A stretch of DNA of 64,000 nt. Origin: Acidimangrovimonas sediminis. GTDB lineage: Bacteria; Pseudomonadota; Alphaproteobacteria; Rhodobacterales; Rhodobacteraceae. The translations under genes and the position numbers were made by a program. Shown piece after piece: positions 45,076-54,372 of this stretch (positions are counted from its first letter, which is position 1; each line of letters opens with the position of its first letter). The stretch spans positions 124,001 to 188,000 of the forward strand of contig NZ_PHSN01000004.1 in the NCBI RefSeq assembly GCF_002871005.1, written 5' to 3'. A model generated the notes under the pieces. It saw only the letters and a program-made list of their open reading frames with translations, did no database searches and had not been told where the DNA came from.

Positions 45076-46038
45076 TCAATCGCGGGCGAGGGGGTGGTGG
45101 TCGAGGACGAGGCTTTTCAGGCGTTCCTCGAGCACGTGGGTGTAGATCTCGGTGGTGCCGACATCGGCGTGGCCGAGAAGGGTCTGGATCGCGCGCAGAT
45201 CGGCGCCATGGGCGAGGAGGTGGGTGGCGAAAGCGTGGCGCAGCACGTGCGGCGTGACCCGCGCGGGATCGAGGCCGGCGGCGGCGGCGAGCGACTTTAT
45301 CAGCAGGAAGAAGGCTTGCCGCGTCATGTGGCCGGCCTTGCCGCGGGCCGGGAAGAGGTGGCGGCTGGCGGGTTTCGCGCCCGGGCCGGCGGCGGCGAGG
45401 GCGGCGTCCTCCGCGGTGTCGCGCAGGCGCAGCCACGCGGCCAGCGCGGCACGGGCGGGGGCGGAGAGCGGGACCATCCGTTCCTTGCCGCCCTTGCCCA
45501 GCACCAGGAGCATCCGCGGATCGCCCCGCGCCGCGGAGACCGGGAGCGAGACGAGCTCGCTCACCCGCATGCCGGTGGCGTAGAGCAGTTCCATCAGGCA
45601 GATGTTGCGCGGGCGGTCGGCCTCGGGGCCCCAGTCGCGGGCGGCGGTGAGGAGCGCCTCGACCTCGGCCTCGGACAGAGTCTTGGGAAGGCGGTTGTCG
45701 CGCCCCGGGCCGGTGATGCGCAGCGCCGGGTTGTCGCTGCGCCAGCCGTCCTCGTAGGCGAAGCGGTAGAGTTGGCGGATCGCCGAGAGGCGCCGCGCGC
45801 GGGTGGCGCGGCTCAGCCCCTCGGCGTCGCAGGCGACGAGGTAGGCCTCGATCCGGGCGCGGTCGGCGGTGGCGAAGTCGCCGCCGTGATGGGCCAGCCA
45901 TCCGGCAAAATCCTTGAGGTCGCGGCCGTAGCCCAGCACCGTGTTGCGGGCCGATCCGCGCTCTGCCGATTGCGCGTCGAGGAAGGTGGAGATCCAGCGG
46001 TCCATGCCGGAGGGGCCGCGCGGGGCGGAGCCGGTCAT
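45076..46038 (-). CDS. xerD: tyrosine recombinase XerD
   Basis: 320 aa. N-terminal SAM-like core-binding domain (TFLDAQSAERGSARNTVLGY), then the catalytic domain with R158 (GMRVSEL), H264 and R267 (HVLRHAFATH), H290 (LLGHADVGTTEIYTHV) and the nucleophile Tyr near 299. XerD with XerC resolves chromosome dimers at dif under FtsK control. The ATG at 46038 follows GAGGCG; an internal MDRWIS at 46005 is the alternative. Upstream on the same strand is the 577-aa gene of unknown role. It is the housekeeping recombinase, not a phage integrase, judging by its length and context. Confidence 0.92.
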   Translation of the reverse strand: MTGSAPRGPSGMDRWISTFLDAQSAERGSARNTVLGYGRDLKDFAGWLAHHGGDFATADRARIEAYLVACDAEGLSRATRARRLSAIRQLYRFAYEDGWRSDNPALRITGPGRDNRLPKTLSEAEVEALLTAARDWGPEADRPRNICLMELLYATGMRVSELVSLPVSAARGDPRMLLVLGKGGKERMVPLSAPARAALAAWLRLRDTAEDAALAAAGPGAKPASRHLFPARGKAGHMTRQAFFLLIKSLAAAAGLDPARVTPHVLRHAFATHLLAHGADLRAIQTLLGHADVGTTEIYTHVLEERLKSLVLDHHPLARD

Positions 46039-46042
46039 CGCC

Positions 46043-47776
46043 TCAGCCCCGCCGGTCGAGCAGCATGAGCTGCAACGCCGTGCGCCGGGCCACGTCGACC
46101 AGCCCGACCTTGAGGAGCAGCGCAAGCCCGCCGGTCACGCCGGCAAGGTCGCCCTTGGCGCCGTTGGTGATGCCGCCGATCGCGTTCAGGATCGCGGCGC
46201 CGAGCTGCTGGTTCGCGACGAGGTCGGCAAGGTCCTGCGGCACTGGCGGCGGCTCGGCGAAGGCCTGCGCGATGGCATGGCCCATCGCGTTCGGTGCGGC
46301 ATCGACCGAGGGGTGGCCCTGGGCCAGCGAGGCGAGGAAGCGGTCGCGCGGAGTGGGCGCAGGCAGCGTCTTCGACAGCGCCTCGTAATCCTTGGACAGG
46401 AGGGCGATCTCGAACCGGGCCTGGGCTGCCTGGCCGGTCAGCCGCAGCTTGGCCAGCCGGTCGGCATAGGTGCGCGCGAAGGGCACCTCGAGCTCCGCCT
46501 CGCGGAAGCTTTTCCACGCTTCGGGCAGCGCCATCTCCACGGCGCCCGCATTGCCGCGCTTCAGCGCATCGTCGAGCATGTGCACCCGCGCCACACGGTC
46601 CCAGACCCCGCCCGAGGCGGCGGCCTCGTGTTCGCGGTAGAGCGCCCAGAGACGGTTGGCGGGAATGGCGCCGGTGCGGGCCAGCCGTTCGGCCGCGTCC
46701 AGCTGGCTCTTCCAGCCGATGTTCTCGCGCAGGTCGGCCTGGGCGAAGGCGATCGGCAGGGTGGTGGTGGGCATCGGCTCCCCGATCGCCTCCATCATGC
46801 GCCAGACCAGCGGCGAGGGGCGCGCGGGCGGCGGCATGGGATCGCTGTCCTCCTCGAGCGCGGGGTCGAGGAAGCGTCCGAGGAGGTTCGCCATGTCGCC
46901 CTTGACGAAACCGAGCGCCTCGGCCGTCTTCAGCGTCAGCGCTGCGGCCGACCAGTCGCCGTTGCGCGCCAGGCAATAGATCCGCGCGGGGAAGGTGGGG
47001 GCGACGTCGGGCTGCGCCTTCATCTGGGCGCAGGCCTGCGTCTCGTCGCCCAGCAGCAGCGAGACGTCGAACTTGCGGCGGAAGAGGTCGGCCCGCCCGG
47101 TCCCGGCGAGTTCCAGCAGGGCCTGCGCCTGGTCGAGCGCGCCCTCGTCGAGCAGCCGGTCGATCCGGGCAAGCAGCAGGCTGCCGTCGCCCGTGCTGTC
47201 GTCGGGCGCGTCGACCTCTGCCAGCAGCATCTCGGTGAACAGCGATTGCAGGGCGGGCAGGGTGTCGAGATCGGTGCCCCGGATCAGGCGGATCAGCTGC
47301 GCGGTCGGGGTCTTGCCCCAGAGACCGCGGGGAAAACCGGTGGTGCGCACCGGCAGCAGCCCCACCGCGTCGAGCGCCGGACCCTGGTTCAGGACGGAGG
47401 TCGACACAGCCCCCGGCAGGACGCCGGGCGTGCCCGCGGGCACCTGCGTCTTGGGCGCGGCGGGGGTCGTGACGGATTTCGACAGCCACTGGATCGCCGA
47501 CATCGGCTTGCCCGAGGGATCGAGGCCGTGCCCCGCGTCATCCGTCTTGCCCAGGGTGGCGGCCCCGGCACCGGTGCCGCCGGTCGCGGGCAGGGATTGA
47601 GCCCCCGCCGGAGGAGTGAAAAGCACCACCGCGAGCGCCCCGCAGGTCGCCAGCGACATCGCCGTCCCAAGGACGGCGACGCGCCGCGCCCGGACCCGGG
47701 CCGACGCCCCGGCCCAGCCCCGGATCGCGGCTGGCGCGGCGCCGCCCGTCAGGGACCCGCGACGGTCACTTGGCAT
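46043..47776 (-). CDS. exported hypothetical protein, helical-repeat type (577 aa)
   Basis: A hydrophobic segment at about residues 33-58 (AVLGTAMSLATCGALAVVLF) acts as signal or anchor, so the bulk is periplasmic. The remainder is alpha-helical with helix pairs that look TPR/SEL-like (SLLLARIDRLLDEGALDQAQ; RIYCLARNGDWSAAALTLKT). I do not recognise a named family. It overlaps the 45-aa gene upstream by 11 nt and ends 4 nt before the xerD start, so it is in an operon with xerD. The start at 47776 has little ribosome site and probably depends on coupling; ATG 47659 is an alternative. Confidence 0.7.
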   Translation of the reverse strand: MPSDRRGSLTGGAAPAAIRGWAGASARVRARRVAVLGTAMSLATCGALAVVLFTPPAGAQSLPATGGTGAGAATLGKTDDAGHGLDPSGKPMSAIQWLSKSVTTPAAPKTQVPAGTPGVLPGAVSTSVLNQGPALDAVGLLPVRTTGFPRGLWGKTPTAQLIRLIRGTDLDTLPALQSLFTEMLLAEVDAPDDSTGDGSLLLARIDRLLDEGALDQAQALLELAGTGRADLFRRKFDVSLLLGDETQACAQMKAQPDVAPTFPARIYCLARNGDWSAAALTLKTAEALGFVKGDMANLLGRFLDPALEEDSDPMPPPARPSPLVWRMMEAIGEPMPTTTLPIAFAQADLRENIGWKSQLDAAERLARTGAIPANRLWALYREHEAAASGGVWDRVARVHMLDDALKRGNAGAVEMALPEAWKSFREAELEVPFARTYADRLAKLRLTGQAAQARFEIALLSKDYEALSKTLPAPTPRDRFLASLAQGHPSVDAAPNAMGHAIAQAFAEPPPVPQDLADLVANQQLGAAILNAIGGITNGAKGDLAGVTGGLALLLKVGLVDVARRTALQLMLLDRRG

Positions 47777-47903
47777 CCAGCGTCACCGGTTGTTCCACGG
47801 TCTGCTCTCTCGGTTTCAGGGTTCCCGGCCAGTAGGCATAGCCAACGAAGGCTATGGCCCCCAGCACGATCAGGATCACGATCAGCTTTGCCAGACGTCC
47901 CAT
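47766..47903 (-). CDS. 45-aa single-pass membrane protein
   Basis: ATG at 47903 with GGCAGGAATTG upstream. The product MGRLAKLIVILIVLGAIAFV continues GYAYWPGTLKP and ends EQPVTLDAK: one membrane helix and a short acidic tail, presumably periplasmic. Its end overlaps the 577-aa gene start by 11 nt. Too short for routine gene finders. Position divergent from aroK suggests a shared control region of about 150 bp. Function unknown. Confidence 0.65.
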   Translation of the reverse strand: MGRLAKLIVILIVLGAIAFVGYAYWPGTLKPREQTVEQPVTLDAK

Positions 47904-48053
47904 CAATTCCTGCCTTTGCGTTTTGCCTTGTTTTTCGGTTTTTCGGCGTCGGACCGCCTGTTTGACCGCGATCATATATGGCATTCCGGGGGAATTCACG
48001 CCATGGAGGGCACAAAGTTTCTGTGACTTCAGACGTCGGCGGAGGCCTGCCAA

Positions 48054-48611
48054 GTGGCGTGGCACTTGAAGAAGACCATCGTGATGGTGGGCATGATGGG
48101 CGCGGGCAAGACCGCGGTGGGGACCCAGCTGGCGCGCCACCTCGGCGCGCCCTTCCTCGATTCGGACGAAGAGATCGAACGCGCGGCGATGATGTCGGTC
48201 GCGGAGATCTTCGCCCGGGACGGCGAGCCGTTCTTCCGCGCGAAGGAAACCCAGGTCCTGTCGCGGCTGCTCGACGGAACGCCGGGCGTGCTGTCGACCG
48301 GGGGCGGGGCCTTCCTCGCCGAGAAGAACCGAGAGATGATCCATGCCCGGGGCGTCTCGGTCTGGCTGCGCGCCGACCTCGGGCTGCTGTGGAACCGGGT
48401 CCGGCACAAGACCTCGCGGCCGCTCCTGAAGACCCCCGATCCGAAAGGTACGCTGGCCGCGCTCTACGAGGCGCGGGTGCCGATCTACGCGCTTGCGGAT
48501 GTCGCCGTCGACACCGGCGCGGATTACGCCATCGACGAGATGGCGCTCAAGGTGGCCGAGACGCTGGCGCGGCTCCGGCCGGATGTTCTGGAAAGGGATG
48601 AGGATGGCTGA
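48054..48611 (+). CDS. aroK: shikimate kinase
   Basis: 185 aa. GTG start (GGCGGAGGCC site). P-loop GMMGAGKTAVG, FLDSDEEIERAA (Asp that binds shikimate), LSTGGGAFL (GGG motif), and the lid RHKTSRPLLKTPDP. It phosphorylates shikimate in aromatic amino-acid synthesis. aroB overlaps its end by 8 nt, so the two are co-translated. Divergent from the small membrane-protein gene. Confidence 0.95.
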   Translation: MAWHLKKTIVMVGMMGAGKTAVGTQLARHLGAPFLDSDEEIERAAMMSVAEIFARDGEPFFRAKETQVLSRLLDGTPGVLSTGGGAFLAEKNREMIHARGVSVWLRADLGLLWNRVRHKTSRPLLKTPDPKGTLAALYEARVPIYALADVAVDTGADYAIDEMALKVAETLARLRPDVLERDEDG

Positions 48612-49719
48612 GACCGAGGCAGTCGGCGTCGCGCTGGGGGAACGCAGCTACGAGGTTCGCATCGGGACAGGCCTGATCGACCGGGCCGGGGCCGAGATCG
48701 CGCCGCTACTGGCGCGCCCGCGGGTGGCGGTGATCACCGATGAAACCGTGGCGGGGCTGCATCTCGACCGGCTCCGCGCCGGGCTGGAGGCCGGGGGCGT
48801 CGCAATGTCGTCGCTGGCGCTGCCGCCGGGCGAGGGGACCAAGTGCTGGGCCCGGCTGGAACAATCGGTCGAATGGCTGCTGGCCGAGAAGGTCGAACGG
48901 CGCGACGTGGTGGTAGCCTTCGGCGGCGGGGTGATCGGCGACCTGGCGGGTTTCGCCGCCGCCGTGCTGCGCCGGGGCGTGCGCTTCGTGCAGATCCCGA
49001 CCTCGCTCCTCGCGCAGGTCGACAGCTCGGTCGGCGGGAAGACGGGGATCAACTCTCCCGCCGGCAAGAACCTGGTGGGCGCCTTCCACCAGCCCTCGCT
49101 GGTGCTGGCCGACATCGGCATCCTGGAAACCCTGCCGCCGCGCGACTTTCTCGCGGGCTATGGCGAGGTGGTGAAATACGGGCTCCTGGGCGACGCGGCC
49201 TTCTTCGACTGGCTGGAGGGCGCAGGACCGGAACTTGCCGCCGACCGCGACCTGCGCGCCCGTGCCGTGCGGCGCTCGGTCGAGATGAAGGCCGGGATCG
49301 TCGCGCGCGACGAGACCGAGCAGGGCGAGCGCGCGCTCCTCAACCTCGGGCACACCTTCTGCCACGCGCTCGAGGCCGCGACCGGCTATTCCGACCGGCT
49401 GCTGCATGGCGAGGGCGTGGCGATCGGCTGCGCGCTGGCGTTCGAGCTCAGCCAGCGGCTGGGCCTGTGCGCGCAGGAAGCGCCGAGCCGGGTGCGGGCA
49501 CACCTGCGCGCCATGGGGATGAAGGTGGATATCGCCGACATCCCGGGCGATCTGCCGGATGCGGAGGGCCTGCTTGCGCTGATGGCGCAGGACAAGAAGG
49601 TCGTCGACGGAAAGCTGCGCTTCATCCTCGCCCATGCTATCGGCGCGGCCTTCGTGGCCGACGACGTGGACCCGGCGGTGGTGAAAGGCGTGTTGTCCGA
49701 CGCCCTGCGCGGGCGGTGA
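48604..49719 (+). CDS. aroB: 3-dehydroquinate synthase
   Basis: 371 aa. NAD-binding AFGGGVIGDLAGFAAAVLRRG, the PTSLLAQVDSSVGGKTGINS substrate block, GYGEVVKYG, and zinc ligands in LNLGHTFCHALE and LLHGEGVAIG. It converts DAHP to dehydroquinate, the second shikimate-pathway step. The ATG at 48604 overlaps the aroK end by 8 nt and follows AAAGGGATGAGG. Convergent with ssb; a hairpin repeat element lies between. Confidence 0.96.
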   Translation: MAETEAVGVALGERSYEVRIGTGLIDRAGAEIAPLLARPRVAVITDETVAGLHLDRLRAGLEAGGVAMSSLALPPGEGTKCWARLEQSVEWLLAEKVERRDVVVAFGGGVIGDLAGFAAAVLRRGVRFVQIPTSLLAQVDSSVGGKTGINSPAGKNLVGAFHQPSLVLADIGILETLPPRDFLAGYGEVVKYGLLGDAAFFDWLEGAGPELAADRDLRARAVRRSVEMKAGIVARDETEQGERALLNLGHTFCHALEAATGYSDRLLHGEGVAIGCALAFELSQRLGLCAQEAPSRVRAHLRAMGMKVDIADIPGDLPDAEGLLALMAQDKKVVDGKLRFILAHAIGAAFVADDVDPAVVKGVLSDALRGR

Positions 49720-49756
49720 GGACAGGAGCGAGGGGCCGTCTGCCCCTCGCGCTCCC

Positions 49757-49863
49757 CGAGGATATTTTCACTCAGAAGAAGGGACGGAAAGCAAAGAGCT
49801 CTCACTGCCTTCTTTCTGCTCGAAAATATCCCACGGGGGTCCGGGGGTGTGAAACCCCCGGCC
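49757..49863. repeat. composite hairpin element between aroB and ssb
   Basis: GGATATTTT arms at 49760-49768 and 49823-49832 with CAGAAGAAGG-like tails, followed by CCACGGGGGTCC and the hairpin GGGGGTGTGAAACCCCC (about 49842-49859). In reverse complement, 49807-49860 closely matches 54303-54354. Probably the shared terminator of these convergent genes. Confidence 0.85.
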
Positions 49864-49874
49864 TTGGTCGGATT

Positions 49875-50405
49875 TCAGAACGGAATGTCGTCGTCCATGT
49901 CGCGGCCACCGCCGCCGCCACCCATGCCGCCGCCCGAACCGCCGCCGTAGTTGCCGCCGCCACCGCCGTAGCCGCCACCCTGGTCGCCGCCGCCGTAACC
50001 GCCGCCCTGGTCGCCGCCGTAGCTGCCGCCACCACCGCCCGAGCCGCCGCCGTCACGGCCATCGAGCAGGGTCAGCTCGCCGCGGTAGGGGCGCAGCACG
50101 ATCTCGGTCGTGTAACGGTCCTGGCCGGACTGGTCCTGCCATTTGCGGGTTTCCAGCTGGCCCTCGATATAGACCTTGGAACCCTTGCGCAGGTATTGCT
50201 CGGCGATCTTCGCCAGCGGTTCGGAAAAGATCGCGACCGAGTGCCACTCGGTCCGTTCGCGGCGTTCGCCCGTGTTGCGGTCGCGCCAGTTCTCCGACGT
50301 GGCGATACGCAGGTTGCAGACCTTGCCGCCGTTCGCGAAGGAGCGCACCTCGGGGTCACGGCCCAGGTTGCCCACGATGATGACCTTGTTGACCGATCCT
50401 GCCAT
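49875..50405 (-). CDS. ssb: single-stranded DNA-binding protein
   Basis: 176 aa. An OB-fold ([56 protein letters not shown]) over residues 1-112, a glycine-rich linker of repeated GGG-YGG-DQGG blocks (about 118-165), and the acidic tip MDDDIPF that recruits partner proteins. Essential for replication and repair. The Gly repeats are near-identical at DNA level and could vary in number by slippage. The ATG follows GGGAGATTTTC. Confidence 0.98.
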   Translation of the reverse strand: MAGSVNKVIIVGNLGRDPEVRSFANGGKVCNLRIATSENWRDRNTGERRERTEWHSVAIFSEPLAKIAEQYLRKGSKVYIEGQLETRKWQDQSGQDRYTTEIVLRPYRGELTLLDGRDGGGSGGGGGSYGGDQGGGYGGGDQGGGYGGGGGNYGGGSGGGMGGGGGGRDMDDDIPF

Positions 50406-50623
50406 GAAAATCTCCCGTCGAATCTGTGACCCACTGCTTACATCACCGGGTCATGGTTAAAAATGCCTAAGCGGCATTTCCCTGCCGGTTCCGCCCACCG
50501 ATCCTCCCACCGATCCGCCCGGCGATCCGCGGGGGTGGCATCGGCCGCAGCGATTGCCTATAGTCATTGCCGAAATCCGGCCCGCTGGGGCCGGGAGGAG
50601 TGGGACAGTCCGGGGATAGCGAG

Positions 50624-51244
50624 ATGGCGCGAGGCACGCGCGCGGCGGTGGCCGCGCTGGGGCTGGGGCTTGCTGCCGGGGCGGTGCTGGGCACCGCGGC
50701 CGCGGCGGGAAGCCTCGATGACGGGCTCAGCCTCGGAGGCGGCAACAGCCGGTCGAAGATCTTCCGGAGCCAGGTGCGGTTCCTCGACAGCCGCCTTGCC
50801 CAGCAGTATTCCCACTCGGTCAGCCTGCGGCCCGATTACGATCCGAAGGGTGGCAATGCGCCGAGCTATTCGGGGCGCTATCGCGGCCATTATCTCTCGC
50901 TGGCGCGTGAGGCGGCGCGCAGCTACGGCGTGCCTGAGAACCTGTTCCTGCGCCTCGTGCAGCAGGAGAGCGGCTGGAACCATGGCGCGGTGTCCTCGAA
51001 GGGCGCGCGCGGCCTGGCGCAGCTGATGCCCGCGACGGCGCAGAAGCTTGGCGTGAACGCGCGCGATGCCGAGGCGAATTTGCGCGGCGGCGCGCGCTAT
51101 CTCAAGATGATGTACGACCGGTTCGGCAGCTGGAAGCTTGCGCTTGCCGCCTACAATGCGGGTCCCGACGCGGTGGAGAAATACGGCGGCATCCCGCCCT
51201 ACCAGGAAACCCGCAACTACGTGCGCGCGATCCTGGGCAGCTGA
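50624..51244 (+). CDS. lytic transglycosylase, SLT domain
   Basis: 206 aa. Hydrophobic signal ([20 protein letters not shown]), a 60-residue spacer, then the SLT family 1 domain with catalytic Glu in [32 protein letters not shown], and [22 protein letters not shown]. It cuts peptidoglycan glycan strands in the periplasm. The ATG at 50624 is chosen as the start of the signal peptide. It is divergent from ssb. Confidence 0.9.
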   Translation: MARGTRAAVAALGLGLAAGAVLGTAAAAGSLDDGLSLGGGNSRSKIFRSQVRFLDSRLAQQYSHSVSLRPDYDPKGGNAPSYSGRYRGHYLSLAREAARSYGVPENLFLRLVQQESGWNHGAVSSKGARGLAQLMPATAQKLGVNARDAEANLRGGARYLKMMYDRFGSWKLALAAYNAGPDAVEKYGGIPPYQETRNYVRAILGS

Positions 51245-51374
51245 GCTTTCCGCCGGCGTTTCGCCTGCCGTCCGGCCCACCCGAGGCCCCGCCTGCATCC
51301 ATGCCGCGGCGCCCGATTTTTGCCCCAATGTGCCCCGATGGTCTCCGCGTGGACAATTGCGGAAAGAGGGCGCC

Positions 51375-52136
51375 ATGGCGAAGCTTGACGATGCGCGCAG
51401 GTGCTACCGGATCACCCTTTCGGACCGGGCGGCCGACGCCGCCTCGGTGACGGCGATGTCGATCCGCTGGCTGGAGACGCAGGGGCAGGATGTCTGGGGG
51501 CATGCGATCCTCGGCGCGGCGGGGGAACCCACGCGGGAGGAGGAGCGGTTCCTGTTCTGGATGGTGGACCAGAAGATCGACCGCGCCAATGCGATCCGCC
51601 TGTTCTGGAAGCTCTACCGTCCCGGGTTGCAATATGGCCCGGCCACGGAATCGCCCGGCGCGGCGGTGGTGCTGGCGGCGCTTCGGGCGCTGATCGCGCG
51701 GTTCGAGCTGGGGAGCTTTCCGCGCGGGCAGACCGGGATCGGCCGGCGCGAGGCGCGGTTCTACCGGCTGAGTTGGCAAGGCGGGCGCCGGGCCCTGGGC
51801 CGCGCCGCGCGCGAGGGAACGCCGGCCTTCGACATCCCCAAGGCGCTGTTCCAGCCGCAGCCGGGCCGGGCGCTGGAGCCGCAGCCGACGATCCGGCCGG
51901 TGGGGCCGGCGCCGGAGTGGATGGACACGCCGGAGGAGGGGCGCTTTGCCCTTGCCGGCCAGAAACTGCGGCGCCTCGTGGGCGACCTGAGCCGGGCGGA
52001 GGCTGCCCGGATGCAGGCGCGCCTGCAGGTCGAGGCCCGGCGCGCCCGGCTGCGCTACAGCGCGGCGGCGGTGGTGGCCGCCGCAGGCATCGTGGTCTGG
52101 TCCGCGGGTCCGGTGGCGCTGATGCTGCCGATCTGA
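51375..52136 (+). CDS. hypothetical protein with C-terminal membrane anchor
   Basis: 253 aa. A helical N-terminal domain (about 1-120, including RRCYRITLSDRAADAASVTA and FWMVDQKIDRANAIRLFWKL), a Pro-rich linker (140-185), then a helix of alternating Arg/Ala (LSRAEAARMQARLQVEARRA) and one C-terminal membrane segment. Tail-anchored layout. No known family recognised. A GGAAAGAGGG site precedes the ATG. Convergent with the ABC ATPase gene; 130 bp after the transglycosylase gene. Confidence 0.7.
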   Translation: MAKLDDARRCYRITLSDRAADAASVTAMSIRWLETQGQDVWGHAILGAAGEPTREEERFLFWMVDQKIDRANAIRLFWKLYRPGLQYGPATESPGAAVVLAALRALIARFELGSFPRGQTGIGRREARFYRLSWQGGRRALGRAAREGTPAFDIPKALFQPQPGRALEPQPTIRPVGPAPEWMDTPEEGRFALAGQKLRRLVGDLSRAEAARMQARLQVEARRARLRYSAAAVVAAAGIVVWSAGPVALMLPI

Positions 52137-52152
52137 GCGGGCCGCGTAAGGG

Positions 52153-54258
52153 CTATTCCGCCGCGATCTCTCCCGGGATCTCGATCACCGGCTCCATTGC
52201 GGCGAATTCCTCGTCCGACAGGTGACACTTGATCTGGTGCCCGCCCTCCAGCACGCGGATCGGCGGCACCTCGGTCTCGCACAGGGTGCCCGGCACGTGC
52301 GATTTCCAGCGGCAGCGGGTCTGGAACGGGCAGCCCGGCGGCGGGTTCACCGCCGATGGAATGTCGCCTTCCAGCACGATGCGCTTTTTCCTGACCCGCG
52401 TATCGGCGATCGGCACGGCGGACAGCAGGGCCTCGGTATAGGGGTGGTAGGGCGGCGCGAAGACCTGATCGACCGTGCCCATCTCGACCACGTGGCCGAG
52501 GTACATCACCATCACCCGGTCGGAGAGATAGCGCACGATCGACAGGTCGTGCGAGATGAAGAGAAGCGTCGTCTTCTCGCGCCGCTGGATCTCCATCAGC
52601 AGGTCGGTCACGGCGGCCTGCACCGAGACGTCGAGGGCCGATACCGGTTCGTCCGCCACCACGATCTTGGCCCCGCCCGCAAAGGCGCGCGCGATTCCCA
52701 CCCGCTGCTTCTGCCCGCCCGAGAGCTGGCGCGGCATCCGCTCGGCGAAGGCGCGGGGCAGCTTCACGAGGTCCAGAAGTTCAAGCATCCGGTTGTGGCG
52801 GTCGGCGTCGGATTTTCCCATGCCGAAGATCTCGAGCGCGCGGATGATCTGGCGGCCCACGCTCATCGACGGGTTCAGCGTGTCGAACGGGTTCTGGAAC
52901 ACCATCTGGACCGAGGACACCGTGTCGGTGTGGCGCTTTTCGATGGGCGTGTCCTGAATGTTCTCGTCAAACAGCAGGATCTTGCCCGAGGTCGCGGTCT
53001 CCAGCCCCATCAGCACCTTGGCGAAGGTCGACTTGCCGCAGCCGCTCTCGCCCACGATGGCCAGGGTCTCGCCTTCGCGCGCCTCGAAGGTCAGGGTCTC
53101 GTTGGCCTTGACCACCTTGGTCTCGCCCGACTTGCCGAAGAGGGCGTTGGCCGAGACCTCGTAGTATTTCTGCAGGTCCTGCATCCGCAGGACGACCTCG
53201 CCGGGTTCCGATTTCTCAAAGGTCTTTCCGGCCTTGGGCGGCGCGGTCCAGTCGATTTCCGCGAACTTCAGACAGCGGCTTTCGTGGCGGTCCTGACCGG
53301 CGACATCCTCCATCGGGATTACGCCGCGGTCGCAGCGTCCGGCCTCGAAATAATCGCAGCGGGGGCCGAAGTTGCAGCCCGGCGGGCGTTCGTGCGGCAG
53401 GGGAAAGTTGCCGGGGATGGCGATCAGCGGCCGCGCGTTCTTGTCCGCGCCGGGCAGCGGGATCGAACGGAAGAGCGCCTGGGTATAGGGATGGCGCATC
53501 TTGTCGAAGACCTCGGCCACCGCGCCGGTTTCCACCGCCTCGCCGGAATACATCACGCAAAGCCGGTCGCAGGTGTCGAGGATGAGCCCGAGGTTGTGCG
53601 AGATGAAGAGCATCGAGGTGCCGTACTTGCGCCCCAGATCCTTCACCAGGTCGACGATCCCCGCCTCGACCGTCACGTCAAGCGCGGTTGTGGGTTCGTC
53701 GAGGATGAGGAGCGCGGGCTTCGACATCAGCGCCATGGCGATGACGATGCGCTGCTGCTGTCCGCCCGAAAGCTGGTGAGGGTAGGATTTCAGGATCCGG
53801 TCGGGGTCGGGTAGGCGCACGTCCTCGATGATCTGGCGGGCAAGGGCGAGGGCGGCCTTCTTCGACATCCCCTCGTGGATCATCGGCACCTCGGCCAGCT
53901 GCTGGCCGACCTTCATCGCGGGGTTCAGTGACGCCATCGGCTCCTGGTAGATCATCGCGATCTCGGACCCGCGGATCTGGCGCAGGTCCCGGTCGGACAT
54001 CAGGTTCAGGTCACGGCCCTTGAACCTGATCGACCCGCCGACGATGCGGCCGTTGCGCCCGAGGTCCTGCATCACTCCGAGCGCCACGGTGGACTTGCCG
54101 CAGCCGGATTCGCCGACAAGGCCCATGGCTTCGCCCGCCATCACGGTGCAGGAGAAATCCATCACCGCCGGGATCTCGCGCAGGCGGGTGAAGAAGCTGA
54201 TCGAGAGGTTCTCGATCTCGAGGATCGGCTGGCTCGGGTCCCACTGGGTGTCAGGCAT
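52153..54258 (-). CDS. fused dipeptide/oligopeptide ABC transporter ATP-binding protein
   Basis: 701 aa: two complete ABC domains in one chain (DppD-like then DppF-like). Both have Walker A GESGCGKST, signatures LSGGQQQR and LSGGQKQR, Walker B LILDEPTTALD and VVADEPVSALD, and each ends in an oligopeptide-transporter C-terminal domain with the Cys motif (PPGCNFGPRCDYF and PPGCPFQTRCRW). It powers the two permeases upstream. The ATG at 54258 follows AGAGGAGGCC. The repeat element 54303-54354 separates it from the preceding permease gene. Confidence 0.93.
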   Translation of the reverse strand: MPDTQWDPSQPILEIENLSISFFTRLREIPAVMDFSCTVMAGEAMGLVGESGCGKSTVALGVMQDLGRNGRIVGGSIRFKGRDLNLMSDRDLRQIRGSEIAMIYQEPMASLNPAMKVGQQLAEVPMIHEGMSKKAALALARQIIEDVRLPDPDRILKSYPHQLSGGQQQRIVIAMALMSKPALLILDEPTTALDVTVEAGIVDLVKDLGRKYGTSMLFISHNLGLILDTCDRLCVMYSGEAVETGAVAEVFDKMRHPYTQALFRSIPLPGADKNARPLIAIPGNFPLPHERPPGCNFGPRCDYFEAGRCDRGVIPMEDVAGQDRHESRCLKFAEIDWTAPPKAGKTFEKSEPGEVVLRMQDLQKYYEVSANALFGKSGETKVVKANETLTFEAREGETLAIVGESGCGKSTFAKVLMGLETATSGKILLFDENIQDTPIEKRHTDTVSSVQMVFQNPFDTLNPSMSVGRQIIRALEIFGMGKSDADRHNRMLELLDLVKLPRAFAERMPRQLSGGQKQRVGIARAFAGGAKIVVADEPVSALDVSVQAAVTDLLMEIQRREKTTLLFISHDLSIVRYLSDRVMVMYLGHVVEMGTVDQVFAPPYHPYTEALLSAVPIADTRVRKKRIVLEGDIPSAVNPPPGCPFQTRCRWKSHVPGTLCETEVPPIRVLEGGHQIKCHLSDEEFAAMEPVIEIPGEIAAE

Positions 54259-54302
54259 GGTGGCCTCCTCTATGGGATGTGGCGGGGGCGGAGAGGGCGG
54301 GA

Positions 54303-54354
54303 CCGGGGGTTTCACACCCCCGGACCCCCGTGGAGTATTTGCGCAAGAAAGAAG
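54303..54354 (+). repeat. composite hairpin element inside the ABC operon
   Basis: CGGGGGTTTCACACCCCCGG followed by ACCCCCGTGGAGTATTTGCG and a CAAGAAAGAAG tail. It matches the reverse complement of 49807-49860 almost throughout its first 30 nt. It lies between the DppC-like permease and the ATPase gene, so it may tune relative expression. Confidence 0.85.
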
Positions 54355-54372
54355 CGGACGCGGGCATTGGCA

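Noticed and set aside
45076-46038. Phage integrase
   Set aside because: The tyrosine recombinase has XerD length and motifs and lies in a housekeeping operon beside aroK and aroB.
49917-50045. CRISPR-like or minisatellite array at the ssb 3' part
   Set aside because: The repeats are codon repeats for the Gly-rich linker of SSB, with no spacers.
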